Virus record (IMG/VR): IMGVR_UViG_3300037222_000024
Coordinates: 1 to 31,789 of that record
Source: a virus
Strand: one strand, 5' to 3'
DNA length: 31,789 nucleotides
Part shown: piece after piece, positions 22,130-30,026 of the stretch
Numbering within the stretch: the stretch's first letter is position 1
Layout of the letters: every line of letters starts with the position of its first letter
Translations under genes and position numbers: made by a program
Notes under the pieces: model-generated
The model's database searches: none
What the model was told of the DNA's origin: nothing
The model's input: only the letters and a program-made list of their open reading frames with translations

Positions 22130-23074
22130 TCAATCGTCGGGCGAATTGATCGTCACGACATTTAACGGCGCGCCGGTGAAGCTGCCGAATTGGAAGCGCT
22201 GCGTCGCGACGCTCGCGGCTGGCGATTGCACGACCACCGAGTCGACGCCCGCAACGGAAAGCGCCGCGATGATCGCTGAGAGCGGAACGCCAGCCGAGAG
22301 CCGCTGATATTTCGCTGCCATCGCGGTCAGAGCGGTCAGAGCGTTTGTCTGGATCAAGGTCGGATCGGGACCGGGAAGAATGTAGAGCGTCGCGATAACC
22401 GAATATGGCGTCGCTTGCGCCGCGCGGATGCTGATCGTGTCGGTCAGCAGCTTCACGTCATCCGCGAGCACTGCATTTTGCACCGCCGTGATGATGTCGG
22501 GCGTCGGAACGCCGCCATTATTGTTCGACATGATCGTCAATTCGACCATCACGTCGGGCGTGCCGCGATTGAGCACGGCGCATCCGCAATCGGCGACCAG
22601 CGGCGAGGCGCCCATCGCGTAATAGATGTAGCCGCCGGCGGTCCCTGTCGCCGAGTAGGCTTCAGGCGCGAGTTGGATGCGCGCGCGGTAGCGCGAGTCC
22701 AGCTCCATGACCGCCGGCGTTGTGATGTTGCCGTTTGGGTCGAGCACGGCCGGCGTCACAACCGCGCGCGCCGTTTGTTGATTTATGCCAAGCTGATCGA
22801 GAAACGGCCCTTGCGCGAAGGCGAGCAGAACAGAGAGTTGCGCGTCGCGGATCGTCTGATTCCCAAGCAACTCGCGGTAGGCGCCGCTCTCTTGCAGATA
22901 GATCGCCGGGTCGGTCTCAAGCGCCGTGACGTCATAGGCCCAGCCGGCAGCGGTGAGCCTTGCCACAATGTCGGCGACGCGCGCGGCGCGGATGCCTTCG
23001 AACGTCAGCGGCGTGAACAGCGTCGACGGGTCTAGAGTCGACAAATCTAATGATGAGGCCGTAAAACGCGCCAC
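22130..23074 (-). CDS. J: Baseplate assembly protein gpJ-like
   Basis: This 314-residue protein has the gpJ layout: DLSTLDPSTLFTPLTFEGIR at the start, YLQESGAYRELLGNQTIRDA, then VLLAFAQGPFLDQLGIN, ELDSRYRARIQLAPEAYSAT and GGYIYYAMGASPLVAD. GpJ (T4 gp6-like) forms the baseplate wedge together with W and I. It follows W by 2 bases. The length is close to P2 J, and there are no anomalies. Confidence 0.9.
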   Translation of the reverse strand: MARFTASSLDLSTLDPSTLFTPLTFEGIRAARVADIVARLTAAGWAYDVTALETDPAIYLQESGAYRELLGNQTIRDAQLSVLLAFAQGPFLDQLGINQQTARAVVTPAVLDPNGNITTPAVMELDSRYRARIQLAPEAYSATGTAGGYIYYAMGASPLVADCGCAVLNRGTPDVMVELTIMSNNNGGVPTPDIITAVQNAVLADDVKLLTDTISIRAAQATPYSVIATLYILPGPDPTLIQTNALTALTAMAAKYQRLSAGVPLSAIIAALSVAGVDSVVVQSPAASVATQRFQFGSFTGAPLNVVTINSPDD

Positions 23075-23076
23075 GA

Positions 23077-23466
23077 TCAGCCGCCAATCTTGATTGTGCG
23101 CGGGATCGGAGACGGCGTGAAATCACCCTTGAGTGCGTTCGGCATATACACCCCGACGATGCTGAATTCGATCTTTCCGACGCGCAGCGTGTCGGGACTG
23201 TTTTGCGGCTGCGGATAGACGATCTGCGTCACGCGAAAGCGCGGCTCCCATAACTCGATGGCCAAAATGATCGCCGTAAAGAAGCGGGACATCGTGACGG
23301 GGACGAGGTTTTTCCCGAGAAGCCCCGGAACGGCCGAACCGAACAGCCGGCGCATGACGCGCGAGCCGATGTGCGTCGAGAAGATCAGATGGATCGATTG
23401 GACGACATGCGGCCAGTCTGAAAGTGATTTCCCGCTTTCCCTGTCTATTCCGGTCGAGTTCGCCAT
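23077..23466 (-). CDS. W: Baseplate wedge protein gpW/gp25-like
   Basis: The 129-residue protein contains SLSDWPHVVQSIHLIFSTHI, GSRVMRRLFGSAVPGLLGKN and AIELWEPRFRVTQIVY. These are the hallmarks of the GPW/gp25 family (T4 gp25, P2 W), an inner baseplate wedge component that nucleates the sheath. The order V-W-J is as in P2. It sits 10 bases after V and 2 before J. Confidence 0.9.
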   Translation of the reverse strand: MANSTGIDRESGKSLSDWPHVVQSIHLIFSTHIGSRVMRRLFGSAVPGLLGKNLVPVTMSRFFTAIILAIELWEPRFRVTQIVYPQPQNSPDTLRVGKIEFSIVGVYMPNALKGDFTPSPIPRTIKIGG

Positions 23467-23476
23467 GCCGACCGCC

Positions 23477-24994
23477 TTAGACTACGCGAGTCATGAGGAT
23501 TGAGCCGTTTCTATAGAGGCCACCGACCGCGACGGCCCCGGCAGCCGCCGCAGCATCGTTGGCGTAGCTGACGAGGGCACCAAACCCGGCCAGTCTGGCC
23601 AGCGGCAACACGCCGCTCGTGATATTGGCCGCGTTCGTCGCGTCGGTCGTTGCCGAAGGCGCGAGGCCGGTAACGTCAGCCGCGACGAGCGCCCGGAACG
23701 TCGCGGCTCCGTTCGATCCATTCGGCGCGGCGCAAACAAAATTCATGGTCTGCGACGCGAAACTTGGATTCGGGAGCGTCCCTGCTAGGACGCCGCCAAG
23801 GGTCCCCACATTCTCCGCCGCCGCGCCATCTTGCATCGCGCCGGCCGCGATTCCCGTGCTCGCACCTCCGCCAGTCGTCGCGTTGACTGCGCCATCAAAC
23901 AAGGCGTCGCCAGTCGTCCTAAATCCCATCGTCGCGTGCGTGAGGCCGCCATCCGCGTCCTTCGCGACCTCAAGCGCTCCGCTCGAAAGGCCGCCGGCAA
24001 GGCTTAAAAGTTGCGATACGCCCAGCGTGCCCTGAACGTTTGTATTGCCATCATGCCCAATCTGCGTAGCGGTGTCTGTAATGCTTGTTCCAGCCGAACG
24101 GCTTATAGCCTGCCCAGCAGTATGGCTTATATTCTGTATTGCGTTGTGAACTATACTCTTTAGAGTCGTATGCGTTATGCCGGTCGCCGGATCGACGGAA
24201 ATCGTATGATCTCCGCCCATAACGGAGTGCAAAATACCTTTTACAAAATCATATACTGTTTTATGCGTGCTAGATGTGTCTGTCCCTGGCCCCGGCGTGC
24301 TTTGTTGCGTTTGCTCAAAGTTGACGCCGAATTGGAATCCCTTGGTTGGGTGGAGGGATACTTTATGCTTATCGTTGTTTACGCTATGCGTAATGCCGTT
24401 GCCGCCAGCCGTATCAATATCATGATAGTGGACCGTATCGCTGGCCTTTTGCTGCTGCGGACTGGTTTCTTGTTGCAGCGAGTCCGTTCCGTCGCGGCTG
24501 TCGCCAACCCGGTGATGAGCATTCCCCGATGTCACATGCCAGCTTGATTTGACGACCTGCTGTTGAACGTCGCCAGCCTTTTGCCACCAAACCGAGCGCT
24601 TCGCCGGATTATTAGGGTCCGTGCGCTGATCGACGTCCTTGTCCGGATCATTCGACGGCGACGGGATTTGTGTCGACCAAGTGAGCGGCAAGAAATACGC
24701 CTGCTCGAAATCGCCGTTCGGCGAGTGCAGCATTCCTTGTTGGCCGACAGACGGGACGGAGTGATGTTTCCGATTGCCGGCAATCTGCGAATAGGGTTGC
24801 CATGGGCTTTTGACGGGCTGCCCGTTCTCGTCGACGCCGACCTGAAGGCGGATGGCATGCTTCTTTGCATCAACGTCCGTAACCGGGCCCGGCCGATGGT
24901 TGCGCTCGTGGTAGCCTTCCATTGCCGCTAGGCGATCATGAATCTTGGTGATCGCCGATGTCATCTCGGCAATCGCGTCAATAAACTCTTGCAT
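23477..24994 (-). CDS. V: Baseplate spike gpV-like, with fibre-like C-terminal extension
   Basis: Residues 20-125 are the gpV OB-fold region: RPGPVTDVDAKKHAIRLQVG, SPWQPYSQIAGNRKHHSVPS and VGQQGMLHSPNGDFEQAYFL. P2 V is about 211 residues. This protein has 505 and continues with a His/Asp-rich beta segment (HSVMGGDHTISVDPATGITH) and then fibre-type repeats (DATNAANITSGVLPLARLAG), ending AAAAAGAVAVGGLYRNGS. The DNA between about 24040 and 24460 is AT-rich relative to its flanks. The membrane-piercing tip may therefore carry a fused trimeric extension. The start abuts the 264-aa gene (1-base overlap). Confidence 0.8.
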   Translation of the reverse strand: MQEFIDAIAEMTSAITKIHDRLAAMEGYHERNHRPGPVTDVDAKKHAIRLQVGVDENGQPVKSPWQPYSQIAGNRKHHSVPSVGQQGMLHSPNGDFEQAYFLPLTWSTQIPSPSNDPDKDVDQRTDPNNPAKRSVWWQKAGDVQQQVVKSSWHVTSGNAHHRVGDSRDGTDSLQQETSPQQQKASDTVHYHDIDTAGGNGITHSVNNDKHKVSLHPTKGFQFGVNFEQTQQSTPGPGTDTSSTHKTVYDFVKGILHSVMGGDHTISVDPATGITHTTLKSIVHNAIQNISHTAGQAISRSAGTSITDTATQIGHDGNTNVQGTLGVSQLLSLAGGLSSGALEVAKDADGGLTHATMGFRTTGDALFDGAVNATTGGGASTGIAAGAMQDGAAAENVGTLGGVLAGTLPNPSFASQTMNFVCAAPNGSNGAATFRALVAADVTGLAPSATTDATNAANITSGVLPLARLAGFGALVSYANDAAAAAGAVAVGGLYRNGSILMTRVV

Positions 24995-25788
24995 CAGGGT
25001 GCCGTCAGCGTCGTCGAGGCGTCCGGATCTGGGCTGCTGATATCTGTGTCGTCGAGCGTGCCCTGCGACATGACAGGAGCCGTCCCGGAGCCCGTCGAGG
25101 CTATCGGCCCCATTCCGATCTGCGAGAATTCGAACAGCGACAGCCCTAGGAAGATGCGATCACGCTCGGCTTGCGATAGCGCGCCGGGCGCTTCGAGTTC
25201 TGTTGTCAGCCAAGCGGCAAGAGATGCGAGGCCATCTGTTTGCGTATCAGCTCCGATCAGCGCGATGAGATCAGCCCATACGCCGGCAGGGACCGCGCCG
25301 GGTATCGGCTCTTGGACGATATCGCACTTGAACTGAATTTCGCGCGCCGCCGCGCGGACATGGTTCATCGTCTCAATATCATATGACGAGCAGATAATCT
25401 CCGGCGTCGTTAGGACAAACTCGCCCCACAACGCGGCCCAAGGCTCAGTCCCCGTCGCGAACGCGCGGGAAATGATGAAGTAAAGCATATCTAGCGTCGC
25501 CTCGGCTCCGCGACCGCGCGTATCGAGCGCCAAGCCGGCGAGTGTCGTCGTCTCCGGCAGGAAAAGCTGGATTCGGAGGTCAAGGCTCGGATCGCCGCCG
25601 AATATTTCCCGACCTTCGTGCGTCGTCTTGAGGCCGCCGGTGTAGACCGTGGCAATAGGCGTCGAAGGGTTGTTTTCTAGCTGCGCGAAGGGATCGACCG
25701 GAGAATCTATAACCACGAAGTTTGACGGCAGCGCCGCTTGGAGCGCGCGCACAGTCGCGACGCGGATTGCGAATGCGGCGAGGCTCAT
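24994..25788 (-). CDS. Neck/tail-terminator candidate (264 aa)
   Basis: The N-terminal half (FAIRVATVRALQAALPSNFV, then VIDSPVDPFAQLENNPSTPI and LDLRIQLFLPET) has the alternation of a small alpha/beta protein with a TVYTGG strand typical of tail-terminator or neck proteins. The C-terminus is low-complexity, with Asp/Ser/Thr. It lies between the head-completion candidate and gpV, the right place for a connector between head and tail. The identity is inferred from position; no confident family match. Confidence 0.5.
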   Translation of the reverse strand: MSLAAFAIRVATVRALQAALPSNFVVIDSPVDPFAQLENNPSTPIATVYTGGLKTTHEGREIFGGDPSLDLRIQLFLPETTTLAGLALDTRGRGAEATLDMLYFIISRAFATGTEPWAALWGEFVLTTPEIICSSYDIETMNHVRAAAREIQFKCDIVQEPIPGAVPAGVWADLIALIGADTQTDGLASLAAWLTTELEAPGALSQAERDRIFLGLSLFEFSQIGMGPIASTGSGTAPVMSQGTLDDTDISSPDPDASTTLTAP

Positions 25789-25792
25789 CGGA

Positions 25793-26176
25793 TCACGCCA
25801 ATTTTACGAGCAAAAGCGTCGTCCGGTCGAAGCCGAACGGCATGACGGCGGAAACCCGCAACGATGGCGTCCCGTCTTCGTCGAGCAGCGTCACGAGATC
25901 GCCGGCGACGATTTGATAGGGGACAGCCGACGTCGTGAATCTCGCGGTATGTGTCGCCCCGCGCATCTCCGGGTTGTGGCCGGAATTCGCATTGGTGCCC
26001 GATGTCCGAATGAGTGACGGCGTTCCCGCGACATAAGCGTCAATCTCGATAACGGCGCGAGACGAGTCCGCGCCGCCAGAAACATAGCCGCCCGCCTTTT
26101 GCGGCACGATGCGGATTGTCTCGGCTGATTGCCGATCGACCGCATCGTGCAGCCGTTGAAGGCGGCAAGGTTGCAT
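25793..26176 (-). CDS. Head-tail joining/completion candidate (127 aa)
   Basis: I place the start at the ATG at 26176, five bases after the capsid stop; longer forms would run far into the capsid gene. The residues GYVSGGADSSRAVIEIDAYV and TARFTTSAVPYQIVAGDLVT give a compact beta-barrel pattern, with GDLVTLLDEDG resembling lambda FII/gpFI-type joining proteins. There is no strong Shine-Dalgarno, so translation probably couples to the capsid gene. The position after the major capsid protein supports a head-completion role. Confidence 0.6.
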   Translation of the reverse strand: MQPCRLQRLHDAVDRQSAETIRIVPQKAGGYVSGGADSSRAVIEIDAYVAGTPSLIRTSGTNANSGHNPEMRGATHTARFTTSAVPYQIVAGDLVTLLDEDGTPSLRVSAVMPFGFDRTTLLLVKLA

Positions 26177-26180
26177 CCGG

Positions 26181-27203
26181 TTAGATCGTGCCGGACGCCA
26201 GCGCCTGCGGCATGGTGCAGACGTGCAGCGGGTAGCTGTAGACCTCGACGGACGCAAAGGAATCACGAACAGTATCGACGACCATCCATGAATATCGTCC
26301 CTGGCCCGGCGTATTGACAAATTCGAAGCGCTCCGCCGGCGCGTAGGCAACTTGGAAAATTCCCGCGCCAGCCGGGAAAAACTTCACCTTGTTCGTCGGA
26401 ACGGCGACAGTGGAATTGTCGTCCGTGCCACGGTAGTTGTGCCAAAGGATTCCACCGAAATCGTAGGTTTTCCAGGTGCGGCCAACAATACTGCGGAGTT
26501 GCGGGGCCTCAACGTTGAATTTGTAGGTGTCTCGCACCTCTTTTGACGTTGTGAAGGCGTCCCAAAAGGCGTCGCCACAGAGCGCATGGACCTCGACACC
26601 TGTCCCGCCGAGTCCCTTCAAGGATCGGATCATGGCGCGGATGATCGTATTGGATTGGGCGATGATAGCTCCCTCGGTCGCGGAAGAGCTAAAATTAAAT
26701 ACAATCTCGGCTCCAGGCGTCTGGCTGAACTCATCCCACCAATCGTATAGGACGCTCCCGTCAGCATCGACGACAATGCCCTGAACGGCGCCGAGGCGCA
26801 TGTTCTCTTCGGTGAGTTCGAAGTTCTTATTGATTTTCATTTGGCGGCGAGTGATCTCGATCGACAGGTCTTTGACCGCCGCCTCTTGCCCGAATTCTCG
26901 AATCCCCTGCAATTCGTGCGCCCAAACCGTCGACGCCTCGAAAAGGCGAAATGTTTTGAAGCCGCGAACTTTTCGCTTGTCGCCGCCCTCGGTTGTGGGC
27001 GGTGCGCCACGCGGAGAGGTTTGGATAATTCTCTGCCCGAGGTCTCGCTCCTCAAGCCACACGCCTTCCGTGCGGATGGACTTTTTTTCAAAAAGACCCG
27101 GGATGGTTCCGAGGAAGCTTGGTGTGAATTCCTGCCGATCGATGGCATCAGTCAGAGAGCGAAACGAAAAGGCGTCGCCCAGGAAGACGTCTAGGATGGA
27201 CAT
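26181..27203 (-). CDS. E: Major capsid protein (lambda gpE family)
   Basis: This 340-residue protein contains FSFRSLTDAIDRQEFTPSFL, IPGLFEKKSIRTEGVWLEER and TFRLFEASTVWAHELQG. These define the lambda gpE-type capsid family (Phage_cap_E, HK97 fold). Near the C-terminus TVAVPTNKVKFFPAGAGIFQ and YSWMVVDTVRDSFASVEVYS are also family-typical. Unlike P2, which has gene N, the head here is lambda-like. AAGGA lies 8-9 bases before the ATG. A strong terminator-like hairpin ends 45 bases upstream. Confidence 0.9.
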   Translation of the reverse strand: MSILDVFLGDAFSFRSLTDAIDRQEFTPSFLGTIPGLFEKKSIRTEGVWLEERDLGQRIIQTSPRGAPPTTEGGDKRKVRGFKTFRLFEASTVWAHELQGIREFGQEAAVKDLSIEITRRQMKINKNFELTEENMRLGAVQGIVVDADGSVLYDWWDEFSQTPGAEIVFNFSSSATEGAIIAQSNTIIRAMIRSLKGLGGTGVEVHALCGDAFWDAFTTSKEVRDTYKFNVEAPQLRSIVGRTWKTYDFGGILWHNYRGTDDNSTVAVPTNKVKFFPAGAGIFQVAYAPAERFEFVNTPGQGRYSWMVVDTVRDSFASVEVYSYPLHVCTMPQALASGTI

Positions 27204-27248
27204 TGATGTTTTCCTTCATGTTCCTTGGCGGCGACGCCTGGCGGAACG

Positions 27249-27278
27249 AAAAAGGGCCGCCCGAATGGACAGCCCTTT
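27249..27278 (-). terminator. Intrinsic terminator between decoration and capsid genes
   Basis: On the minus strand AAAGGGCTGTCC pairs with GGGCGGCCCTTT (12 bp, two G-U pairs) around an ATTC loop, with TTTTT at the foot. It lies about 60 bases after the decoration stop and 45 before the capsid ATG, with no promoter-like element visible downstream of it. Confidence 0.8.
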
Positions 27279-27337
27279 GTGGTGGTTGAAACGAAAACGA
27301 CGCCCGTGAAGGCTCCGCGCTTTAGATGGTCAGTAGA

Positions 27338-28282
27338 TCAGCGGAACTTGACGAGAGACGTGTTGAACGTAGCGATAGCCGCCGCGATCTGTGCCGCCGT
27401 CGGCGAACCGCCGAACGTGATGTCGCTCAAACGCACCGTCGCGGCCGCATTGATAATAGCTATCTCCGCCGTCGTGCTCGCGCCCGTCGTTGCGCCATAG
27501 CCGGCGATGGCCGCTGGCGTATCTCCCGGCGTCCAGGCGACATATTCCTGATTGACGACAGTCACGTCGAACTCATCGCCGACAATGAAATCGGGAGCGC
27601 CATCGGCAATCGTGAAGCCAAGCTGCGTCGAGAAGGCCGAGCCCACCGTCGCATTGGCGACGAAAACGCCCTTCGGGTCCGTGACCGAGAAAACGCCGCC
27701 GTTGCTGGGGACGACATTGGTCACGGTCATATCGAATTCGTCGCCGACGATGAAGTCCGTGCTGCCGTCCGCGATGGTGAAGTTCGGGCCATGCGCCGAA
27801 TTATAAGCGACGGCGACAGTTGCGATGCCGTCGACCGTGCCGTCCGGCTTGAACACCACAAAAGTGCCGGCATTCGTGGCGGCGACTTCGCAGACGACGC
27901 GCCAGGCGCCCGACACGGCATCGGAGTCGACGGTAAGCGAGCCGACCGTTCCATTGCCGGTATTGCCGCCGCTTTTCGCCGCCGAAGCGATCGATAGAGC
28001 GCCGCCGATGCAGACGACACGATAGATGCCTTGCTGCGACCCCGCGAGATAGGCGGGAGACGCCGGCGTCATGAGGCCCGCGCCGGTATTGCCGCCGGTC
28101 TTCGCGGCGTGCGAGACAGTCGTTGGCGTGGTCTTCAAAACCTGGCCGACGACAATCGTCTGACTGTTCCCGATCACAGCCATATCGCGGGAAAGATAGC
28201 CGACGCCATCCGTATCATCGGAAATTAAGAAGGTGAACGGATGGAGAGCTTCGTTGAGTGTGATGCCTTGGGGAGTTCCCAT
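27338..28282 (-). CDS. Head decoration protein with nested repeat module
   Basis: The 314-residue gene sits between protease/scaffold and major capsid, the place of lambda D. The N-terminal GITLNEALHPFTFLISDDTD and C-terminal TAEIAIINAAATVRLSDITF, then GSPTAAQIAAAIATFN are decoration-protein features. Residues 57-243 are a repeat region built on GGNTG-GT...R-VC...GTFVV-PDG...GFTIADG-PDF--GDEF. The order of half-repeats suggests one unit inserted inside another. The same nested module occurs in this phage's tail sheath. The function is probably to stabilise or decorate the capsid surface. Confidence 0.8.
   Translation of the reverse strand: MGTPQGITLNEALHPFTFLISDDTDGVGYLSRDMAVIGNSQTIVVGQVLKTTPTTVSHAAKTGGNTGAGLMTPASPAYLAGSQQGIYRVVCIGGALSIASAAKSGGNTGNGTVGSLTVDSDAVSGAWRVVCEVAATNAGTFVVFKPDGTVDGIATVAVAYNSAHGPNFTIADGSTDFIVGDEFDMTVTNVVPSNGGVFSVTDPKGVFVANATVGSAFSTQLGFTIADGAPDFIVGDEFDVTVVNQEYVAWTPGDTPAAIAGYGATTGASTTAEIAIINAAATVRLSDITFGGSPTAAQIAAAIATFNTSLVKFR
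27554..28114 (-). repeat. Decoration-type module, head copy
   Basis: Decoration residues 57-243, colinear with sheath residues 150-338. Internal half-units: GGNTGAGL...GIYRVVCIGGA, a complete unit from GGNTGNGT to GDEFDMTV, then NGGVFSV...GDEFDVTV. The first and third pieces read as the two halves of a single interrupted unit. Confidence 0.85.
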
Positions 28283-28312
28283 GATTAACCTCGGTTGCGC
28301 CGGAGCGATTGA

Positions 28313-28768
28313 TTAACGACGGCCCGAGTTGCGGGCTTCCTCTTTGTTGACGACATCGACCGCGTTTTTCCAAAGCGAGGCGTTCGTCGTATTGCTCTTC
28401 TCACCTGTTTCGACGGGGAACTCGCCGAGAACCGTTGCGGCAGCGCGGGCGGCGACCGACGTGGTTTTCGGGACGCCAGCAAGCGCGCCGACAGCCGCGT
28501 CGAGGCTCATGTCAGTATTGAGCGCGAAGTGCTGTGCGGTCGTCTCGCGGCCCTTGGCGTCGGCATGGCCGAGGATGGCGACAATGCGCCCGCGCTCGGC
28601 TTTCGCGCCAGTCGCGAGCCCTTCCGCCAGTCCGGCCTTGTGGCCTTCGGCGACGCCAGCGGCCTTTCCTTCTTTAAACCCGGTCTCGCGGCCAACATTG
28701 TTGCCTTCGGTCACTCCGGCGTGTTGCCCTTCGGTGCGCGCGCGGTCCAAGTCAGTTTGATCAAACAT
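28313..28768 (-). CDS. Probable nested scaffold protein (internal start)
   Basis: Within the protease gene, GGAG lies 7 bases ahead of an in-frame ATG at 28768. The product (151 residues) starts MFDQTDLDRARTEGQ and holds the Gly-periodic helix region (TEGNNVGRETGFKEGKAAGV). This mirrors lambda C/Nu3, where the scaffold is made from an internal start of the protease gene. The start choice is inferred. Confidence 0.5.
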   Translation of the reverse strand: MFDQTDLDRARTEGQHAGVTEGNNVGRETGFKEGKAAGVAEGHKAGLAEGLATGAKAERGRIVAILGHADAKGRETTAQHFALNTDMSLDAAVGALAGVPKTTSVAARAAATVLGEFPVETGEKSNTTNASLWKNAVDVVNKEEARNSGRR

Positions 28769-29731
28769 CTTCATGCTCCGATTGCTCGCGCGGCCTTTCG
28801 CGGACGAGGACAGGTTCCCGACAAGATCGGCAAACGATCCAATGTCGTCGACGAGGCCGGCCCCTTGCGCGGCACGGCCGATATAGGTCCGCGCCTCGGT
28901 GGCGCGAGCCGCCTTCGCGGAAAGGCGTCTTCCACGCCCCGCCGCGACGGTATTCAAAAACTGGTCATAGAACGCATCGACCTCGGCCTGGAGGTCGGTA
29001 CGGACTTCCTTCGACAACGGCTCGTATGGATTCCCATCGACCTTATGCGCGCCGGCATGGATGAATGTCGGCGTCACGCCAGCCCGGTCGATCGCGCGGG
29101 AATAGTCCGCGTGCATGAGGACGACGCCGATTGATCCCGCAAGGCCAGATTCGGTCGAGGTGATCGACTTCGCCCCGGAGGCCAACGCATAGGCCGCGCT
29201 CGCCGCCATCCCGTTGACGACCGCGTGAACCGGCTTCTCACCATTGACCTTGCGAATAAGCGCCGAAGTCTCCATCGCGCCGACCGCCTCGCCGCCGGGG
29301 GACTCGATGTCGAGCACGATGGATTTGACTTTCGGATCACGAGCCGCGCTTTCGATTTGATGCGCGATGCCCTCATAGCTCGTCATTCCAGACGATGCGC
29401 CGATGAATGCGCCCCGGTTCACAAGCGATCCGGTGATGGTGATGACAGCGACACCCTCCGGCGTGCGGCGGTAAGGCAACCGCGCTGGGCGCCCGTTAGC
29501 GTCAGTCTCCGTCGCATCGCCGACAAAGCGTGATGCGTCGGGGCGCCGCGCCATCGCTTGCGCGACCGCCTCCGCGACTTCCGGGTCATGTGCATTGACC
29601 ATCGGCGCAATCGCGTCGACGCCAATGCGGCCAGCGAGCACTTCCGTCAGGATCGCCAGCTTGTCCGGCAAGATCAGCAGCGGCCGGTTTATGACGCGAT
29701 CAGCGATGTGGACGAGTAAATTCGACATCAA
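28313..29731 (-). CDS. S49/SppA-type head maturation protease with scaffold domain
   Basis: The 472-residue protein has an S49 domain at about residues 90-300: VKSIVLDIESPGGEAVGAME, then HAVVNGMAASAAYALASGAK with the nucleophile Ser178, and TFIHAGAHKVDGNPYEPLS with the general base Lys230. This Ser-Lys dyad is that of SppA and lambda gpC. It processes scaffold and head proteins during prohead maturation. Residues ~322-472 are the scaffold part, with repeated EG-x-x-x-G units and a helical tail. It overlaps the gpW-like gene by 4 bases. Confidence 0.9.
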   Translation of the reverse strand: MMSNLLVHIADRVINRPLLILPDKLAILTEVLAGRIGVDAIAPMVNAHDPEVAEAVAQAMARRPDASRFVGDATETDANGRPARLPYRRTPEGVAVITITGSLVNRGAFIGASSGMTSYEGIAHQIESAARDPKVKSIVLDIESPGGEAVGAMETSALIRKVNGEKPVHAVVNGMAASAAYALASGAKSITSTESGLAGSIGVVLMHADYSRAIDRAGVTPTFIHAGAHKVDGNPYEPLSKEVRTDLQAEVDAFYDQFLNTVAAGRGRRLSAKAARATEARTYIGRAAQGAGLVDDIGSFADLVGNLSSSAKGRASNRSMKMFDQTDLDRARTEGQHAGVTEGNNVGRETGFKEGKAAGVAEGHKAGLAEGLATGAKAERGRIVAILGHADAKGRETTAQHFALNTDMSLDAAVGALAGVPKTTSVAARAAATVLGEFPVETGEKSNTTNASLWKNAVDVVNKEEARNSGRR

Positions 29732-30024
29732 AACCGCCGATCATAATCGCGCCCCGGCCCGCGATACCGATAGCCTGCCCCTATGGCGAAACGGCGGTTT
29801 GGATCTGGCAGTCCTTGACACTTGGCGCATTCGCTTTGCGCCGAGCGCAGTTCCGATTGCAGCCGGTCGATGTCGACGCTCTGGAACCGCACGAGGTCTT
29901 CCGCGTCATATGTGCGCGTGCGGATTTCCGTCTCGCGGTTGCCGGAGAGCAGCGCGTAATATGCGATCTGGAGCGCTGCCGCGCGCGCGCAAGCATTGGT
30001 CCAATCAACGGGCGCGTCGGCCAT
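29728..30024 (-). CDS. gpW-like head-tail connector protein (98 aa)
   Basis: The sequence DWTNACARAAALQIAYYALL, then SGNRETEIRTRTYDAEDLVR and FQSVDIDRLQSELRSAQSEC follows the helix-beta hairpin-helix pattern of the lambda gpW family. That protein binds beneath the portal to let the tail attach. In lambda W precedes the portal; here it follows it. The Arg/Tyr-rich tail (YRYRGPGRDYDRRF) may contact DNA. It overlaps the protease start and sits 2 bases after the portal stop. Confidence 0.65.
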   Translation of the reverse strand: MADAPVDWTNACARAAALQIAYYALLSGNRETEIRTRTYDAEDLVRFQSVDIDRLQSELRSAQSECAKCQGLPDPNRRFAIGAGYRYRGPGRDYDRRF

Positions 30025-30026
30025 CG

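Noticed and set aside
25793-26350. Extended 185-aa version of the head-completion gene
   Set aside because: The first 58 residues are Arg/Ser-rich antisense-style translation of the capsid 3' end; the ATG at 26176 immediately after the capsid stop is the sensible start.
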